Source: JBBUAX01 sp964409535
GTDB taxonomy: Bacteria; Patescibacteriota; Minisyncoccia; UBA6257; 2-01-FULL-56-20
Direction: 5' to 3'
NCBI GenBank assembly: GCA_964409535.1
Contig: CAYPDQ010000007.1
Coordinates: forward strand, 1-41,057
Length of the DNA stretch: 41,057 nt
In this document: positions 20,511 to 27,884 of the stretch, one piece after another
Layout: each line of letters starts with the position of its first letter
How positions within the stretch are numbered: position 1 is the first letter of the stretch
Notes under the pieces: generated by a model
What the model was told of the DNA's origin: nothing
What the model saw: only the letters and a program-made list of their open reading frames with translations
Databases searched by the model: none
Position numbers and translations under genes: made by a program

Positions 20511-20804
20511 ATGACCGACACAATACACGACAAAATTGCAAAAAGGTTGGCTAGGAAATTCGGTACCGAATACAAGTCCGATAAGGGTATTGACGTAGTA
20601 ATGCCAACTAAGGTGATTGAGGTTGAGGCAAGAAAGAACTCTCTGGGCCAAGGAATTGATCAGGTCCAACGCTCGCAGAAGGCCCGATACCTTGCAGTCC
20701 CCAAACAACTCAAAACTGCCGCTATTAAAGCGACAGAAGGAACTGGTATAGGCGTGATGGGGCCGACTGGCGCTATTGTGAAGAAAGCGAGTCGTAAGAA
20801 ATAA
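20511..20804 (+). CDS. Small PD-(D/E)xK-like protein divergent from the R-M operon
   Basis: 97 residues from ATG 20511. After a helix (HDKIAKRLARKFG) it reads DKGIDVVMPTKVIEVEARKN: Asp28, Glu37 and Glu39 in a nuclease-like strand arrangement, then helices. The usual ExK Lys is replaced (EVE), so it may be inactive or a variant. It resembles small restriction-endonuclease-like or Holliday-junction-resolvase-like domains. TAGTAA ends 8 bases before the ATG, supporting this start rather than the one at 20379. It shares the CGAAAG-repeat region with the LexA-methyltransferase gene. Confidence 0.65.
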   Translation: MTDTIHDKIAKRLARKFGTEYKSDKGIDVVMPTKVIEVEARKNSLGQGIDQVQRSQKARYLAVPKQLKTAAIKATEGTGIGVMGPTGAIVKKASRKK

Positions 20805-20844
20805 TTTGTCTGGTCAGAGTAGATTTTGAACTTTATTTCTAGAG

Positions 20845-20861
20845 TGCCTATAATTTAGGCA
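20845..20861. promoter_or_regulatory. Palindrome TGCCTA-TAATT-TAGGCA over a -10 box
   Basis: The TATAAT at 20849-20854 lies inside a perfect 6+6 palindrome, so a bound repressor would block this promoter of the 20879 gene. The start codon is 24 bases beyond the box. Confidence 0.5.
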
Positions 20862-20878
20862 AGTTTAACTCTTGTGTT

Positions 20879-21307
20879 ATGGACAAAGAAGAAGTTAAAA
20901 AAATCAGCAGAATAGCAGAAGTATCCAATCTAAGTTTCTTACTTGGAGCCGGGGCTTCCGCGCCGGAGAGGATCCGGGCAATTCCGGATTTTATTGTTAT
21001 TGATAAAACCGGCAAGCCGGAGTTCGTTGAGGTTAAGTTCCGCTGGAAAGCGGAAATGAACAGTAAATCCGATGTCCAGCGCTTGGAGAAACTCTATAAA
21101 TATTGGAACGCAAAACTTGTCATCGTGAACTGCTGGCAACAGCCCTATTTTCAGATTTCCGAGCCGCCGCATATAAACAAGGGCAAGTTATTGCTCAAAC
21201 CGCTTTTGGATGAGAAAAACTGGCAGATTGATAAAAAGGTATATTCTTCCTTTGAAGAGCTAGTACACAAGTACTTGACGCCTACTCTGGTTCCGACTAG
21301 GAAATAA
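20879..21307 (+). CDS. PD-(D/E)xK nuclease-like protein
   Basis: 142 residues. The core motif is complete: Pro36-Asp37, 13 residues, Glu51-Val-Lys53 (AIPDFIVID ... FVEVKFRW), preceded by LLGAGASAPERIR. This is a small stand-alone nuclease-fold protein. With the restriction operon and the 20511 gene it makes three PD-(D/E)xK proteins within 2.9 kb. The target is unknown. The gene is AT-rich like the rest of the locus, and a palindrome covers its promoter. Confidence 0.7.
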   Translation: MDKEEVKKISRIAEVSNLSFLLGAGASAPERIRAIPDFIVIDKTGKPEFVEVKFRWKAEMNSKSDVQRLEKLYKYWNAKLVIVNCWQQPYFQISEPPHINKGKLLLKPLLDEKNWQIDKKVYSSFEELVHKYLTPTLVPTRK

Positions 21308-21310
21308 TCT

Positions 21311-21367
21311 ATGCCCTACTGCGCTAAATGCGGGCGGCTCGTGAGCGGGATGAGATTTGTGAAGTAA
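21311..21367 (+). pseudogene. Zinc-ribbon fragment (18 codons)
   Basis: ATG 21311 to TAA 21365-21367 encodes MPYCAKCGRLVSGMRFVK. The 'PYCAKCGR' start is that of zinc-ribbon proteins, which usually continue to a second CxxC. Here the frame stops after one knuckle, so it looks like the remnant of a longer gene or a boundary scar. It could also be a real micropeptide. Confidence 0.35.
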
Positions 21368-21375
21368 GATTTTGC

Positions 21376-21381
21376 TACAAT
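21376..21381 (+). promoter_or_regulatory. -10 box (TACAAT) of the four-gene queuosine-salvage operon
   Basis: TACAAT ends 7 bases before ATG 21389. The three following genes overlap or lie within 12 bases, so this may serve all four. Confidence 0.55.
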
Positions 21382-21388
21382 TAATCAA

Positions 21389-22243
21389 ATGGCTTTTGTT
21401 AACACCCTTCCTTATATCAGCAATCCAATCGAAGAGTTCAAGGATTATAAGTTCGTCGGTTGGGAATCGGACATCTATCCAGCATTTAAGGGAGGCGTCA
21501 AACAGGAAGAAATTGATTTCTTCGTTGATTTGATTGTTAAGAGGGGATTGAGAAACATCCTTGACTTCGGTGTCGGCGGCGGTTTGGAGCTTAGTAATAT
21601 CGTCAAAACCCTTCAGGAGAAAAAATATCCTTTTGAGAGTGCCGAAGCCAATGAGATAGATGATACTTTTATAGAGATGGCTTCAGCGTTTTTCAAAAAA
21701 GAAGGGCAAGATGTTCTAATTCACAAGGCAAATTGGCTTGATTTGCCGAAAGCCGCGCCGCCCTACACCCATAATTTTGACTTCGGCTTCTTGACGGGTA
21801 ACTCCCTAACTTATATCGGCGGCGGCACGCGGGAATATACTAAAAAAGCTCAACAGAGTATCGTCACTAAATTCGCCGGCCTTATTGAAAAGAGTGGCTA
21901 TATTTTTATAGATTCCCGCAATTACGACTATATCAAGTCGCTTATGAATTTGCCTACGGAGGAGATTTTTCAGAACTTCACTTTTGATTATTCAATTTAC
22001 TACCACGGTTTCCAGAAAAAAGTACTCGTTTTCCCGGCCTATATCAGCGATACGGTAGTTGTGCTTCATTATTACGACAAAGAGAGCAAGACGTGGAGCA
22101 AACTGGATCTTTACCCCATTTATCAGGACGACATGATAGAAATTCTAAATAAGGATTTTGAAATAGAGAAAATGTTTTATGACTTTGGAGCGGGCAACAA
22201 AGAAAAAAGCTTGTTCGTCCAATACTTAGCCAGAAGAAAGTAA
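21389..22243 (+). CDS. Class I SAM-dependent methyltransferase
   Basis: 284 residues. Motif I is ILDFGVGGGLE (about residue 52), motif II the acidic end of ANEIDDTF, and motif IV around FDFGFLTGNSLTYIGGG. The TGNSLTYI-type loop resembles small-molecule N-methyltransferases of the glycine methyltransferase group, but the substrate is not determined. The stop codon overlaps the ATG of the membrane protein gene (TAATG), and a queuosine-salvage gene follows, so a linked role in metabolite handling is possible. Confidence 0.82.
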   Translation: MAFVNTLPYISNPIEEFKDYKFVGWESDIYPAFKGGVKQEEIDFFVDLIVKRGLRNILDFGVGGGLELSNIVKTLQEKKYPFESAEANEIDDTFIEMASAFFKKEGQDVLIHKANWLDLPKAAPPYTHNFDFGFLTGNSLTYIGGGTREYTKKAQQSIVTKFAGLIEKSGYIFIDSRNYDYIKSLMNLPTEEIFQNFTFDYSIYYHGFQKKVLVFPAYISDTVVVLHYYDKESKTWSKLDLYPIYQDDMIEILNKDFEIEKMFYDFGAGNKEKSLFVQYLARRK

Positions 22244-22827
22244 TGTCTCTACAACTAGCAGGATACTTGTCCGGCATAGCCATTCTACTTTCCTTTCTCC
22301 CTTATGTGAGGGACATATTTTTGAATAAAACGAAGCCGGAAAGGGCTTCGTGGCTCATATGGACCGTACTGGGCTTGATATCTTTCTTCTCTCAATTTGC
22401 CAAAGGAGCGACTTGGTCATTGACTATGACCGGCGCCCAGGCGGTGGGGGACGCTTTTGTTTTCCTTCTGGCTTTAAAGTACGGCCTCGGCGGATTGCAG
22501 AAAAGGGACATTGCCGGCCTTGTCGGCGCGTCAATCGGCTTGGTTCTCTGGGGTTTCACCGGCGAAGCGGCCGTGGCCTTGTTTATAGTTATCTTTATTG
22601 ACGCTATCGGCGCGGTTCTGACCGTCCTTAAAACATACGAGCATCCCTCTACAGAAACGATAAGCTCCTGGGTTCTTACATTTTTAGGGGGCTTATTCGC
22701 CTCCGTAGCCGTCGGCCGCCTGAATTTCGTCCTGCTCGCGTTTCCTCTTTATATTTGCCTGGCGAGCGCCTCTATTTTATTTTCCATATGGTTGGGATTT
22801 AGAAAGGCAGCCCCAGTGGTAGAATAA
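22243..22827 (+). CDS. Membrane protein with duplicated PQ-loop-like halves, next to queuosine salvage
   Basis: 194 residues, about six or seven helices. The two halves look alike: a Pro-containing helix (SFLPYVRDIF and VLTVLKTYEHP) followed by a Ser-Trp motif (RASWLIWT and ISSWVLTF). That pattern recalls PQ-loop/SemiSWEET transporters. It lies between a methyltransferase and the queuosine-salvage enzyme, overlapping the first and 12 bases from the second. A role in bringing in queuosine or queuine is an attractive guess, not shown by sequence. Confidence 0.7.
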   Translation: MSLQLAGYLSGIAILLSFLPYVRDIFLNKTKPERASWLIWTVLGLISFFSQFAKGATWSLTMTGAQAVGDAFVFLLALKYGLGGLQKRDIAGLVGASIGLVLWGFTGEAAVALFIVIFIDAIGAVLTVLKTYEHPSTETISSWVLTFLGGLFASVAVGRLNFVLLAFPLYICLASASILFSIWLGFRKAAPVVE

Positions 22828-22839
22828 GTAGATAATTTC

Positions 22840-23802
22840 ATGACCGTCAAAGAGAAGATCCTTGGCTCCATTCGGCCTGTGGTTGAACACAGCAAACATG
22901 TGACTATCAACCTGTCTGCGGTAGGGTCTTTGGCATGGAAGATCAAGGACGTGGAGATTCCGGCCTGGGATAATGAGTTGCAGTTGCTCTCCAATGAGGA
23001 GGAAACAGTACAGTACTACTTTTTCATTGACTCCATTCAGGGTTGCTTTTGGCCGGAGAAGGGGGAAGAGCGATGGGCTTTTAAAAAAGACGGCGATTGG
23101 CTAAGTGGCTACTATGGATTCGCCTATGCCATAAAACAGGCCGCCCTCCGGGACAAGAAATACTTGGACGCGGAATACTTGAACGGACTGAACCTTTCGG
23201 ATTTCTGTGCAATTTTTGAGGGGAAGGGAAAGTTGCAACTAATGCCTCAAAGGCACGAGGTGTTAAGACAGAATTTTAGGATTTTGAGAGAAAAATACGC
23301 CGGGCAGATAGCTAATTTGGTGAGAAGGACGGCAAAAGACGTCAACAATCTGGTCTACAAGATCACAGAGGAATTCCCTAGTTTTGACGACAAAGCCGTT
23401 TACAATGGCCGGGAGGTTTATTTCTGGAAACGGGCGCAGATATTCCCGAACGATATACAGTTCGCCTTAGGTGGCCAGGGTTTAAGAGAATTCAAGAATA
23501 TGGGCGATCTTACGATTTTCGCCGATTATAAGTTGCCGCAGTTGCTTCAGGCGGAGGGGGTGCTTAAATACAGTGACGAGCTCCTGCAAAAAATAAGAAG
23601 TGAGGAGATACTGCCCTCGGGTTCGACTAAAGAAGTGGAGATTCGAGCCTGTGCCGTGCAGGCGTGTGAGCTTTTAGTAGAAGAGTTGCGGAACCTGGGG
23701 AGGAATCTAACAAGCCAGGAACTCGATTGGACTTTGTGGGTTCTAAGTCAGAAATCTGAGGTTTCTTTGCCCTATCATCGCACTCCTACTATCTTTTATT
23801 GA
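22840..23802 (+). CDS. Queuosine 5'-phosphate N-glycosylase/hydrolase (Qng1, DUF2419)
   Basis: 320 residues. It matches the queuosine-salvage family over its length: FIDSIQGCFWP, WLSGYYGFAYAIKQA, VYFWKRAQIFPNDIQFA, LTIFADYKLPQLL, GVLKYSDELL, the block GSTKEVEIRACAVQACELL and the terminal PYHRTPTIFY. Family members release the free base queuine from queuosine 5'-monophosphate so that TGT can put it in tRNA. Together with the variant TGT at 5739 this suggests queuine salvage instead of de novo preQ1 synthesis, for which no gene is seen here. Confidence 0.9.
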   Translation: MTVKEKILGSIRPVVEHSKHVTINLSAVGSLAWKIKDVEIPAWDNELQLLSNEEETVQYYFFIDSIQGCFWPEKGEERWAFKKDGDWLSGYYGFAYAIKQAALRDKKYLDAEYLNGLNLSDFCAIFEGKGKLQLMPQRHEVLRQNFRILREKYAGQIANLVRRTAKDVNNLVYKITEEFPSFDDKAVYNGREVYFWKRAQIFPNDIQFALGGQGLREFKNMGDLTIFADYKLPQLLQAEGVLKYSDELLQKIRSEEILPSGSTKEVEIRACAVQACELLVEELRNLGRNLTSQELDWTLWVLSQKSEVSLPYHRTPTIFY

Positions 23803-23810
23803 TAACGAAA

Positions 23811-24200
23811 ATGCCCGACGACCTGCCCGACATGATCAAAGAAGTCGGATTTGATTTTGACTGGGACAACGAGAAGGTTTGGAAGCTGGACGTCCCGGTG
23901 ACGGAAATGGATATAGGAGAATTGACCTGGCATTTTGACGTACCTTTTCACCGGCACGAGGGATGGAAGTACTGCCTAACCTCAACGGAAATCATCAATA
24001 ATCCGGAGAAATATAGGGAGGAGTACGAAAGAACGATGCGGGCGGACCTCACGCATCCGATAGACATTATGGAAAACAGGGGCAGGTGGCTAATCCTGGA
24101 CGGCCTCCACCGCCTGATGAAGGCCTACATCCAAGGCGCAAGGAAAGTGAACGTCCGAATCGTGCCTCGGGAAAAGATCCCCGAAATTCTCCGAGGATAA
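23811..24200 (+). CDS. ParB/sulfiredoxin-like domain protein
   Basis: 129 residues from ATG 23811 (9 bases after the Qng1 stop; a TTG at 23799 would overlap it). The C-terminal half has the ParB-like core PIDIMENRGRWLILDGLHRLMKAYI, where DG-HR is the nucleotide-binding motif shared by ParB N-domains and sulfiredoxins, followed by VNVRIVP. The small size points to a stand-alone enzyme-like version rather than a chromosome partition protein. The function is unknown. Confidence 0.7.
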   Translation: MPDDLPDMIKEVGFDFDWDNEKVWKLDVPVTEMDIGELTWHFDVPFHRHEGWKYCLTSTEIINNPEKYREEYERTMRADLTHPIDIMENRGRWLILDGLHRLMKAYIQGARKVNVRIVPREKIPEILRG

Positions 24201-24207
24201 CCCCATA

Positions 24208-24245
24208 ACAACATACCAACAAACTGGAGTTTGTTGGTATGTTGT
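24208..24245. repeat. 38-bp inverted repeat before the winged-helix gene
   Basis: An 18-base perfect arm (ACAACATACCAACAAACT) and its complement surround GG. Its right arm covers the -35 region of the promoter for the 24273 gene. The core TACCAAC...GTTGGTA is shared with the repeat at 24564-24597 and with the ends of the element at 27806. Confidence 0.7.
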
Positions 24246-24258
24246 GTGCCGGAAGATG

Positions 24259-24264
24259 TATAAT
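24259..24264 (+). promoter_or_regulatory. -10 box (TATAAT) of the winged-helix regulator gene
   Basis: TATAAT ends 8 bases before ATG 24273; a leaderless start. The upstream 38-bp palindrome covers the -35 region. Confidence 0.6.
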
Positions 24265-24272
24265 AAGAATCT

Positions 24273-24554
24273 ATGAAACTAAAGACCGCGAAGCAGATGG
24301 AGCGGCACTTGAAGGGGATAGCCAATCACTACCGGATTGAGATTTTGCTGCTCATTGCCGGAAATGCCGGTATAACTCTTGATGATATAGTTAAGTCCAT
24401 CGGCGCCAACCAGAAAACTGTTGGCGAGCATACCAGGCGTCTCCACCAGGCAGGACTAGTTAATAAAAAGTATAGGGGCAGGTTTGTTGAACACGAGCTG
24501 TCGCCATACGGAAAGACATTTATTCGCTTCTTAGAAGCATTCCAGAAAATGTAG
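24273..24554 (+). CDS. Winged-helix (ArsR/MarR-like) transcriptional regulator
   Basis: 93 residues. The helix-turn-helix is ITLDDIVKSIGANQKTVGEHTRRLHQAGLVNKK (about residues 32-65), then the wing RGRFVEHELSPYGKTFIRF. There is no metal site (no Cys pair), so the signal is unknown. The gene is bracketed by two related palindromes with TACCAAC/GTTGGTA cores, at 24208 and 24564, each lying in the upstream region of a gene. They are good candidates for its operators, making it self-regulating and also a regulator of acylphosphatase. Confidence 0.82.
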   Translation: MKLKTAKQMERHLKGIANHYRIEILLLIAGNAGITLDDIVKSIGANQKTVGEHTRRLHQAGLVNKKYRGRFVEHELSPYGKTFIRFLEAFQKM

Positions 24555-24563
24555 TGACATGAT

Positions 24564-24597
24564 GACATACCAACATACTTGAGAATGTTGGTATGTC
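24564..24597. repeat. Inverted repeat before the acylphosphatase gene
   Basis: GACATACCAACAT (24564-24576) and its complement (24585-24597) around an 8-base loop. The core is the same as in the palindrome at 24208. It ends 17 bases before the GTG start of the acylphosphatase gene. Confidence 0.65.
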
Positions 24598-24613
24598 GTG
24601 GTAACGAGATAAA

Positions 24614-24880
24614 GTGAAACACCTGAATATTCACATCTACGGCGGGGTGCAGGGAGTGAATTTCCGGTACGGGGCAAGAGAAAAAGCACTTGCCTTGGGC
24701 GTTGCCGGTTTCGCGCGGAACGAGCCGGATGGTTCTGTCTATATTGAGGCGGAAGGGAAAGAGGCGGCGCTCAAGGCGTTCGTGGAGTGGTGCCGCGAGG
24801 GGCCGCCCTTCGCGCATGTTGGACGCGTGGATGTCCAAGAAGGCGAGCGGAAGGGATATAAAGACTTCACAGTGTGCTAA
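24614..24880 (+). CDS. acyP: Acylphosphatase
   Basis: 88 residues, standard size; hydrolyses acyl phosphates such as carbamoyl phosphate. The phosphate-binding loop and catalytic Arg are in GVQGVNFRYGAREKA, and the second catalytic residue, Asn, is in GFARNEPDGSV. The start is GTG 24614. The preceding palindrome may put it under the winged-helix regulator's control. Confidence 0.95.
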   Translation: MKHLNIHIYGGVQGVNFRYGAREKALALGVAGFARNEPDGSVYIEAEGKEAALKAFVEWCREGPPFAHVGRVDVQEGERKGYKDFTVC

Positions 24881-24883
24881 AAT
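24878..24883 (+). promoter_or_regulatory. -10 box (TAAAAT) of the 24892 gene
   Basis: TAAAAT overlaps the acylphosphatase stop codon and ends 8 bases before ATG 24892. Confidence 0.55.
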
Positions 24884-24891
24884 ATAGGTGT

Positions 24892-25185
24892 ATGGGCAAC
24901 TCCGAAAATAAAGATAACGGCAAAAAAGAAGGTAAGTCCATCTGGCAATGGTTTATTGATCGGCTGCTTGATGCGTTAGAGGCGGTCGGAATAAAGGTGA
25001 AGCGGCGTGGAAAAAAGCCATGTTCAGAGCCTCCTTATCCGGATTGCGTTCTCGTGTCAATGAGCAACGACTGGGAATGCAGGAATGGCCGCAGAGTTGA
25101 TATAGCCAAATATATCTGGCGTTGCCCCGGCCGTGGCGAAATAACCTGCAAAGAAGATATTAGAGAAACGGATCAGCCGTGTTGA
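24892..25185 (+). CDS. Hypothetical Cys-containing small protein
   Basis: 97 residues from ATG 24892; not recognised. A charged Lys/Asn-rich N-terminus precedes an amphipathic helix (WQWFIDRLLDALEAVGIKV). The C-terminal half has six Cys (KPCSEP, PDCVL, WECRNG, WRCPGRG, ITCKED, QPC), a spacing that suggests disulfides or metal binding. No signal peptide is evident. Confidence 0.65.
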   Translation: MGNSENKDNGKKEGKSIWQWFIDRLLDALEAVGIKVKRRGKKPCSEPPYPDCVLVSMSNDWECRNGRRVDIAKYIWRCPGRGEITCKEDIRETDQPC

Positions 25186-25198
25186 TCATAAATGTAAA

Positions 25199-25220
25199 GC
25201 CGCGACACTATGGTCGCGGC
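25199..25220. terminator. Hairpin between two convergent genes
   Basis: GCCGCGAC (25199-25206) pairs with GTCGCGGC (25213-25220). On the minus strand it is followed by TTTACATTTA, fitting a terminator for the deaminase-like gene, whose stop codon lies in the loop. Confidence 0.55.
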
Positions 25221-25690
25221 CGGACGTGGGACTGGTGGAGCCGAATCAGCTCCTCTAAAGTGAATAGCTCGCTCGGGCCGTTGTCCTCAAAAGAGAGCAT
25301 ATAGATCGCGGTGTCTTCGTCCAATCTATACATTTCCCTCATGAGCTTCCGGCACTCCGGGCAAGGGTGGAGAGTAGGCGACAAGAGCCCGCTCTCACTA
25401 TCTTTCTGCGGTTTACCTACAACGGAGATCGCAAGGATCCTCCGGTAGTCCGCGAGATGCGCATACTTCAGCGCCTGTTGTTCGGCGCACATCTTGGGGC
25501 GGCCCTTGCCGTTCATTATGTTGGCGCCGCCGAAAATCCGTAAATCATGGCCGTTCGTGACCAGAACCGCCGCTCCAACGCGGAAATTCCTGTAATTCTC
25601 TGCGAAAAACGTTGCCTGAATCAGTGCTTCGCGCCGCAGTTCGCCTGCGTATCGCGTAAGTAGTGCGACAGGATCAAGATGCTTGCCCAA
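25208..25690 (-). CDS. Cytidine-deaminase-like zinc hydrolase
   Basis: 160 residues with the deaminase zinc site: MCAEQQAL (Cys-Ala-Glu, ligand plus proton shuttle) and PCPECR (two Cys ligands). The N-terminus ENYRNFRVGAAVLV matches cytidine deaminases (substrate pocket). The Cys-Ala-Glu form is that of homotetrameric Cdd. The C-terminal part is longer than usual. The start is TTG 25690 behind AGGTGG, with TAGAAT at 25731-25726 on the minus strand. So, unlike most genes here, it has a true leader. Confidence 0.85.
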   Translation of the reverse strand: MGKHLDPVALLTRYAGELRREALIQATFFAENYRNFRVGAAVLVTNGHDLRIFGGANIMNGKGRPKMCAEQQALKYAHLADYRRILAISVVGKPQKDSESGLLSPTLHPCPECRKLMREMYRLDEDTAIYMLSFEDNGPSELFTLEELIRLHQSHVRPRP

Positions 25691-25770
25691 GCTACCACCT
25701 GTGGATTGTCAAAGCACTTGGTCAAATTCTACATTATTTGGCGAAGGTGGCAATATCCTCGTTCTTCCGC

Positions 25771-25776
25771 TAAAAT
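25771..25776 (+). promoter_or_regulatory. -10 box (TAAAAT) of uvrB
   Basis: TAAAAT ends 9 bases before ATG 25786 (12 before ATG 25789). No obvious copy of the CGAAAG repeats is nearby, so no sign of control by the LexA fusion. Confidence 0.55.
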
Positions 25777-25785
25777 CCGGCCTGT

Positions 25786-27804
25786 ATGATGGATAAGGGG
25801 TTCAAGTTGGTATCTAAAAACAGACCCGCAGGGGATCAACCTGGGGCGATAAAGGCGCTAGTTTCGGGGTTGGAGAAGGGCTACGGGCACCAGACGCTTT
25901 TGGGGGTGACTGGTTCCGGCAAGACGTTTACGGTTGCAAACGTGATCGCGGAGGTCAACCGCCCGACCTTAGTCATCGCGCACAATAAGACCCTGGCGGC
26001 CCAGCTTACCAACGAATTTCGGGAACTCTTCCCGCACAATGCGGTGCATTATTTCGTTTCCTATTACGACTATTATCAGCCGGAGGCTTACATGCCCGCG
26101 ACCGACACCTACATCGGCAAGGAGGCGCTCATTAACGACGAGATAGACAAGCTCCGCCACGCGGCGACGACGGCGCTTCTGACGCGGCGGGACGTTATCG
26201 TGGTCGCCTCCGTCTCCTGCATCTACGGCCTGGGTGCGCCGGAGGTATACGCCCAGAACATTTTCCACTTCAAGGCGGGGGACAAAATTGACCGCAAGGA
26301 ATTTTCCCGGAAACTCATAGAACTGCAGTTCCGGCGGACGAGCGCCGACTTGAAGCGCGGCACCTTCCGCCTGCGCGGAGACAACTGGGAAATAATGCCG
26401 CCGGACCGGGAAGTGGTATACAATTTTGAACTCGCGGGTGGCGCTATCAGGAAAATCTATGAAATAAATCCGGTAGAGGGCTTCCGGCCCGGGAAAACCC
26501 CGACCTTGCCGGAAATCTTCATCGCTCCGGCCAAGCACTTCATCACTATGGCCTCGGAGCGGGAACGGGCGATGAAGGCGATCCAGGAGGAATTAAAAGA
26601 GCGGCTGAAATACTTCGAGGCGAACGGCAAGTACTTGGAGGCGGAGCGTTTGGAGCGCCGCACCAAGGCGGATATTGCGATGATCCGGGAAGTTGGCTAC
26701 TGCCACGGGATTGAGAACTATTCCCGGCACCTTTCCGGCCGGGCGCCGGGCGAGCCGCCGGATACGCTCTTGGACTATTTCGTTCCCCGCCGAAGCCTTG
26801 GCGGAGGCGGGCCAGAAGGTTTCCTTACGGTAATAGACGAATCCCACGTGACCGTGCCGCAGATACAGGGAATGTACGAGGGCGACGCTTCCCGCAAGAA
26901 AACGCTCGTGGAATACGGTTTCCGTTTGCCTTCCGCTGCGGACAACCGGCCGCTTAAGTTCCACGAGTTTGAGGAGCGGATAGGGCAGATTATTTATACT
27001 TCCGCCACTCCTGGCCCGTACGAACGGAAAAAGAGCAAGCAGGTAGTGGAACAGATCATCCGGCCGACGGGCTTGGTTGACCCGGAGATAGTCATCCGTC
27101 CCGCGCGCGGGCAGGTGGATGACCTTATATCGCGCATCACAGAGCGCGTAGACCGGAAAGAAAGGGTGCTTGTGACCACCTTGACCAAAAAGATGGCGGA
27201 GGATTTGAGCGCGTATCTGGAAGAAAAAAAGATGAAGGTCGCATATTTGCACAGCGACGTCAAAACCCTGGAGCGGATACGGATTTTGACGAACCTAAGA
27301 AAGGGCGGAGAAGTGAAAGGCGGCTTTGACGTTCTTGTGGGCGTGAATCTCCTGCGCGAAGGCCTGGACTTGCCGGAGGTCTCGCTCGTCGCAATTTTGG
27401 ACGCGGACAAAGAGGGCTTCCTGCGAAGCGAGACCTCGCTTATTCAAACAATCGGCCGGGCGGCGCGCAACGTCCGTGGCCAGGTTTTGATATACGCCGA
27501 CGAGATCACCGGCTCGGTGAAGAGGGCGGTCACGGAAACGGAAAGGCGGCGGAAACTGCAGCTGGAATACAACCGCAAGCACGGCATCACGCCCCAGACG
27601 ATAAAGAAAGAGATCAAGGACATCTTGCCGAACGTGGAGGAGGTTCTGAAACTGGAAATGAAGCCGGTTCCGAGGTCCAAGAAAGGGATGGAAACCCTTC
27701 TCAAGGAGAAAGAGAAGCAGATGAAGGCCGCGGCGGCGGAGCTGGATTTTGAACTGGCGGCGATCTTACGGGACGAAACTGCGGTATTGAGAAAGAAACG
27801 GTAA
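25786..27804 (+). CDS. uvrB: Excinuclease ABC subunit B
   Basis: Damage-verifying helicase of nucleotide excision repair, 672 residues, full length. Walker A is GVTGSGKT (about 40), the beta-hairpin is YYDYYQPEAYMPATDTYI, the DESH box is VIDESHV, the helicase motif VI region is QTIGRAARN, and the C-terminal UVR motif (ELDFELAAILRDE) binds UvrC. An in-frame repeat at 26785-26811 adds about eight residues (PRRSLGGGG) just before the DESH strand, where relatives have a short loop. It is followed by a palindromic element that begins at the stop codon. Confidence 0.98.
   Translation: MMDKGFKLVSKNRPAGDQPGAIKALVSGLEKGYGHQTLLGVTGSGKTFTVANVIAEVNRPTLVIAHNKTLAAQLTNEFRELFPHNAVHYFVSYYDYYQPEAYMPATDTYIGKEALINDEIDKLRHAATTALLTRRDVIVVASVSCIYGLGAPEVYAQNIFHFKAGDKIDRKEFSRKLIELQFRRTSADLKRGTFRLRGDNWEIMPPDREVVYNFELAGGAIRKIYEINPVEGFRPGKTPTLPEIFIAPAKHFITMASERERAMKAIQEELKERLKYFEANGKYLEAERLERRTKADIAMIREVGYCHGIENYSRHLSGRAPGEPPDTLLDYFVPRRSLGGGGPEGFLTVIDESHVTVPQIQGMYEGDASRKKTLVEYGFRLPSAADNRPLKFHEFEERIGQIIYTSATPGPYERKKSKQVVEQIIRPTGLVDPEIVIRPARGQVDDLISRITERVDRKERVLVTTLTKKMAEDLSAYLEEKKMKVAYLHSDVKTLERIRILTNLRKGGEVKGGFDVLVGVNLLREGLDLPEVSLVAILDADKEGFLRSETSLIQTIGRAARNVRGQVLIYADEITGSVKRAVTETERRRKLQLEYNRKHGITPQTIKKEIKDILPNVEEVLKLEMKPVPRSKKGMETLLKEKEKQMKAAAAELDFELAAILRDETAVLRKKR
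26785..26811. repeat. In-frame GC-rich repeat inside uvrB
   Basis: CCCCGCC-GAAGCCTT-GGCGG plus AGGCGGG forms a partial inverted repeat in the coding sequence. It inserts residues RRSLGGGG into a loop without disturbing the frame. Confidence 0.5.
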
Positions 27805-27805
27805 A

Positions 27806-27884
27806 CCCCGTACCAACGTGCTTACGGCCGTGCTACAGGCGTGGCTTTGCGCAACATCTTATGGCTTTTTGCGTTGGTACGGGG
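27806..27884. mobile_element. 79-bp palindromic element with TAAA duplication after uvrB
   Basis: Ends CCCCGTACCAACG (27806-27818) and CGTTGGTACGGGG (27872-27884) are perfect complements. TAAA flanks both sides (27802-27805 and 27885-27888), and the left copy contains the uvrB stop codon. It shares TACCAAC with the palindromes near 24.2-24.6 kb and the CCCG start and 4-bp TNAA duplication with the CCCGTTAGA elements. Confidence 0.75.

Noticed and set aside
24208..24597. The two TACCAAC palindromes as ends of an IS200/IS605-type element carrying the regulator
   Set aside because: No transposase, no TTAC-type target sequence and no flanking duplication; each sits over a promoter, so operators are the better reading.
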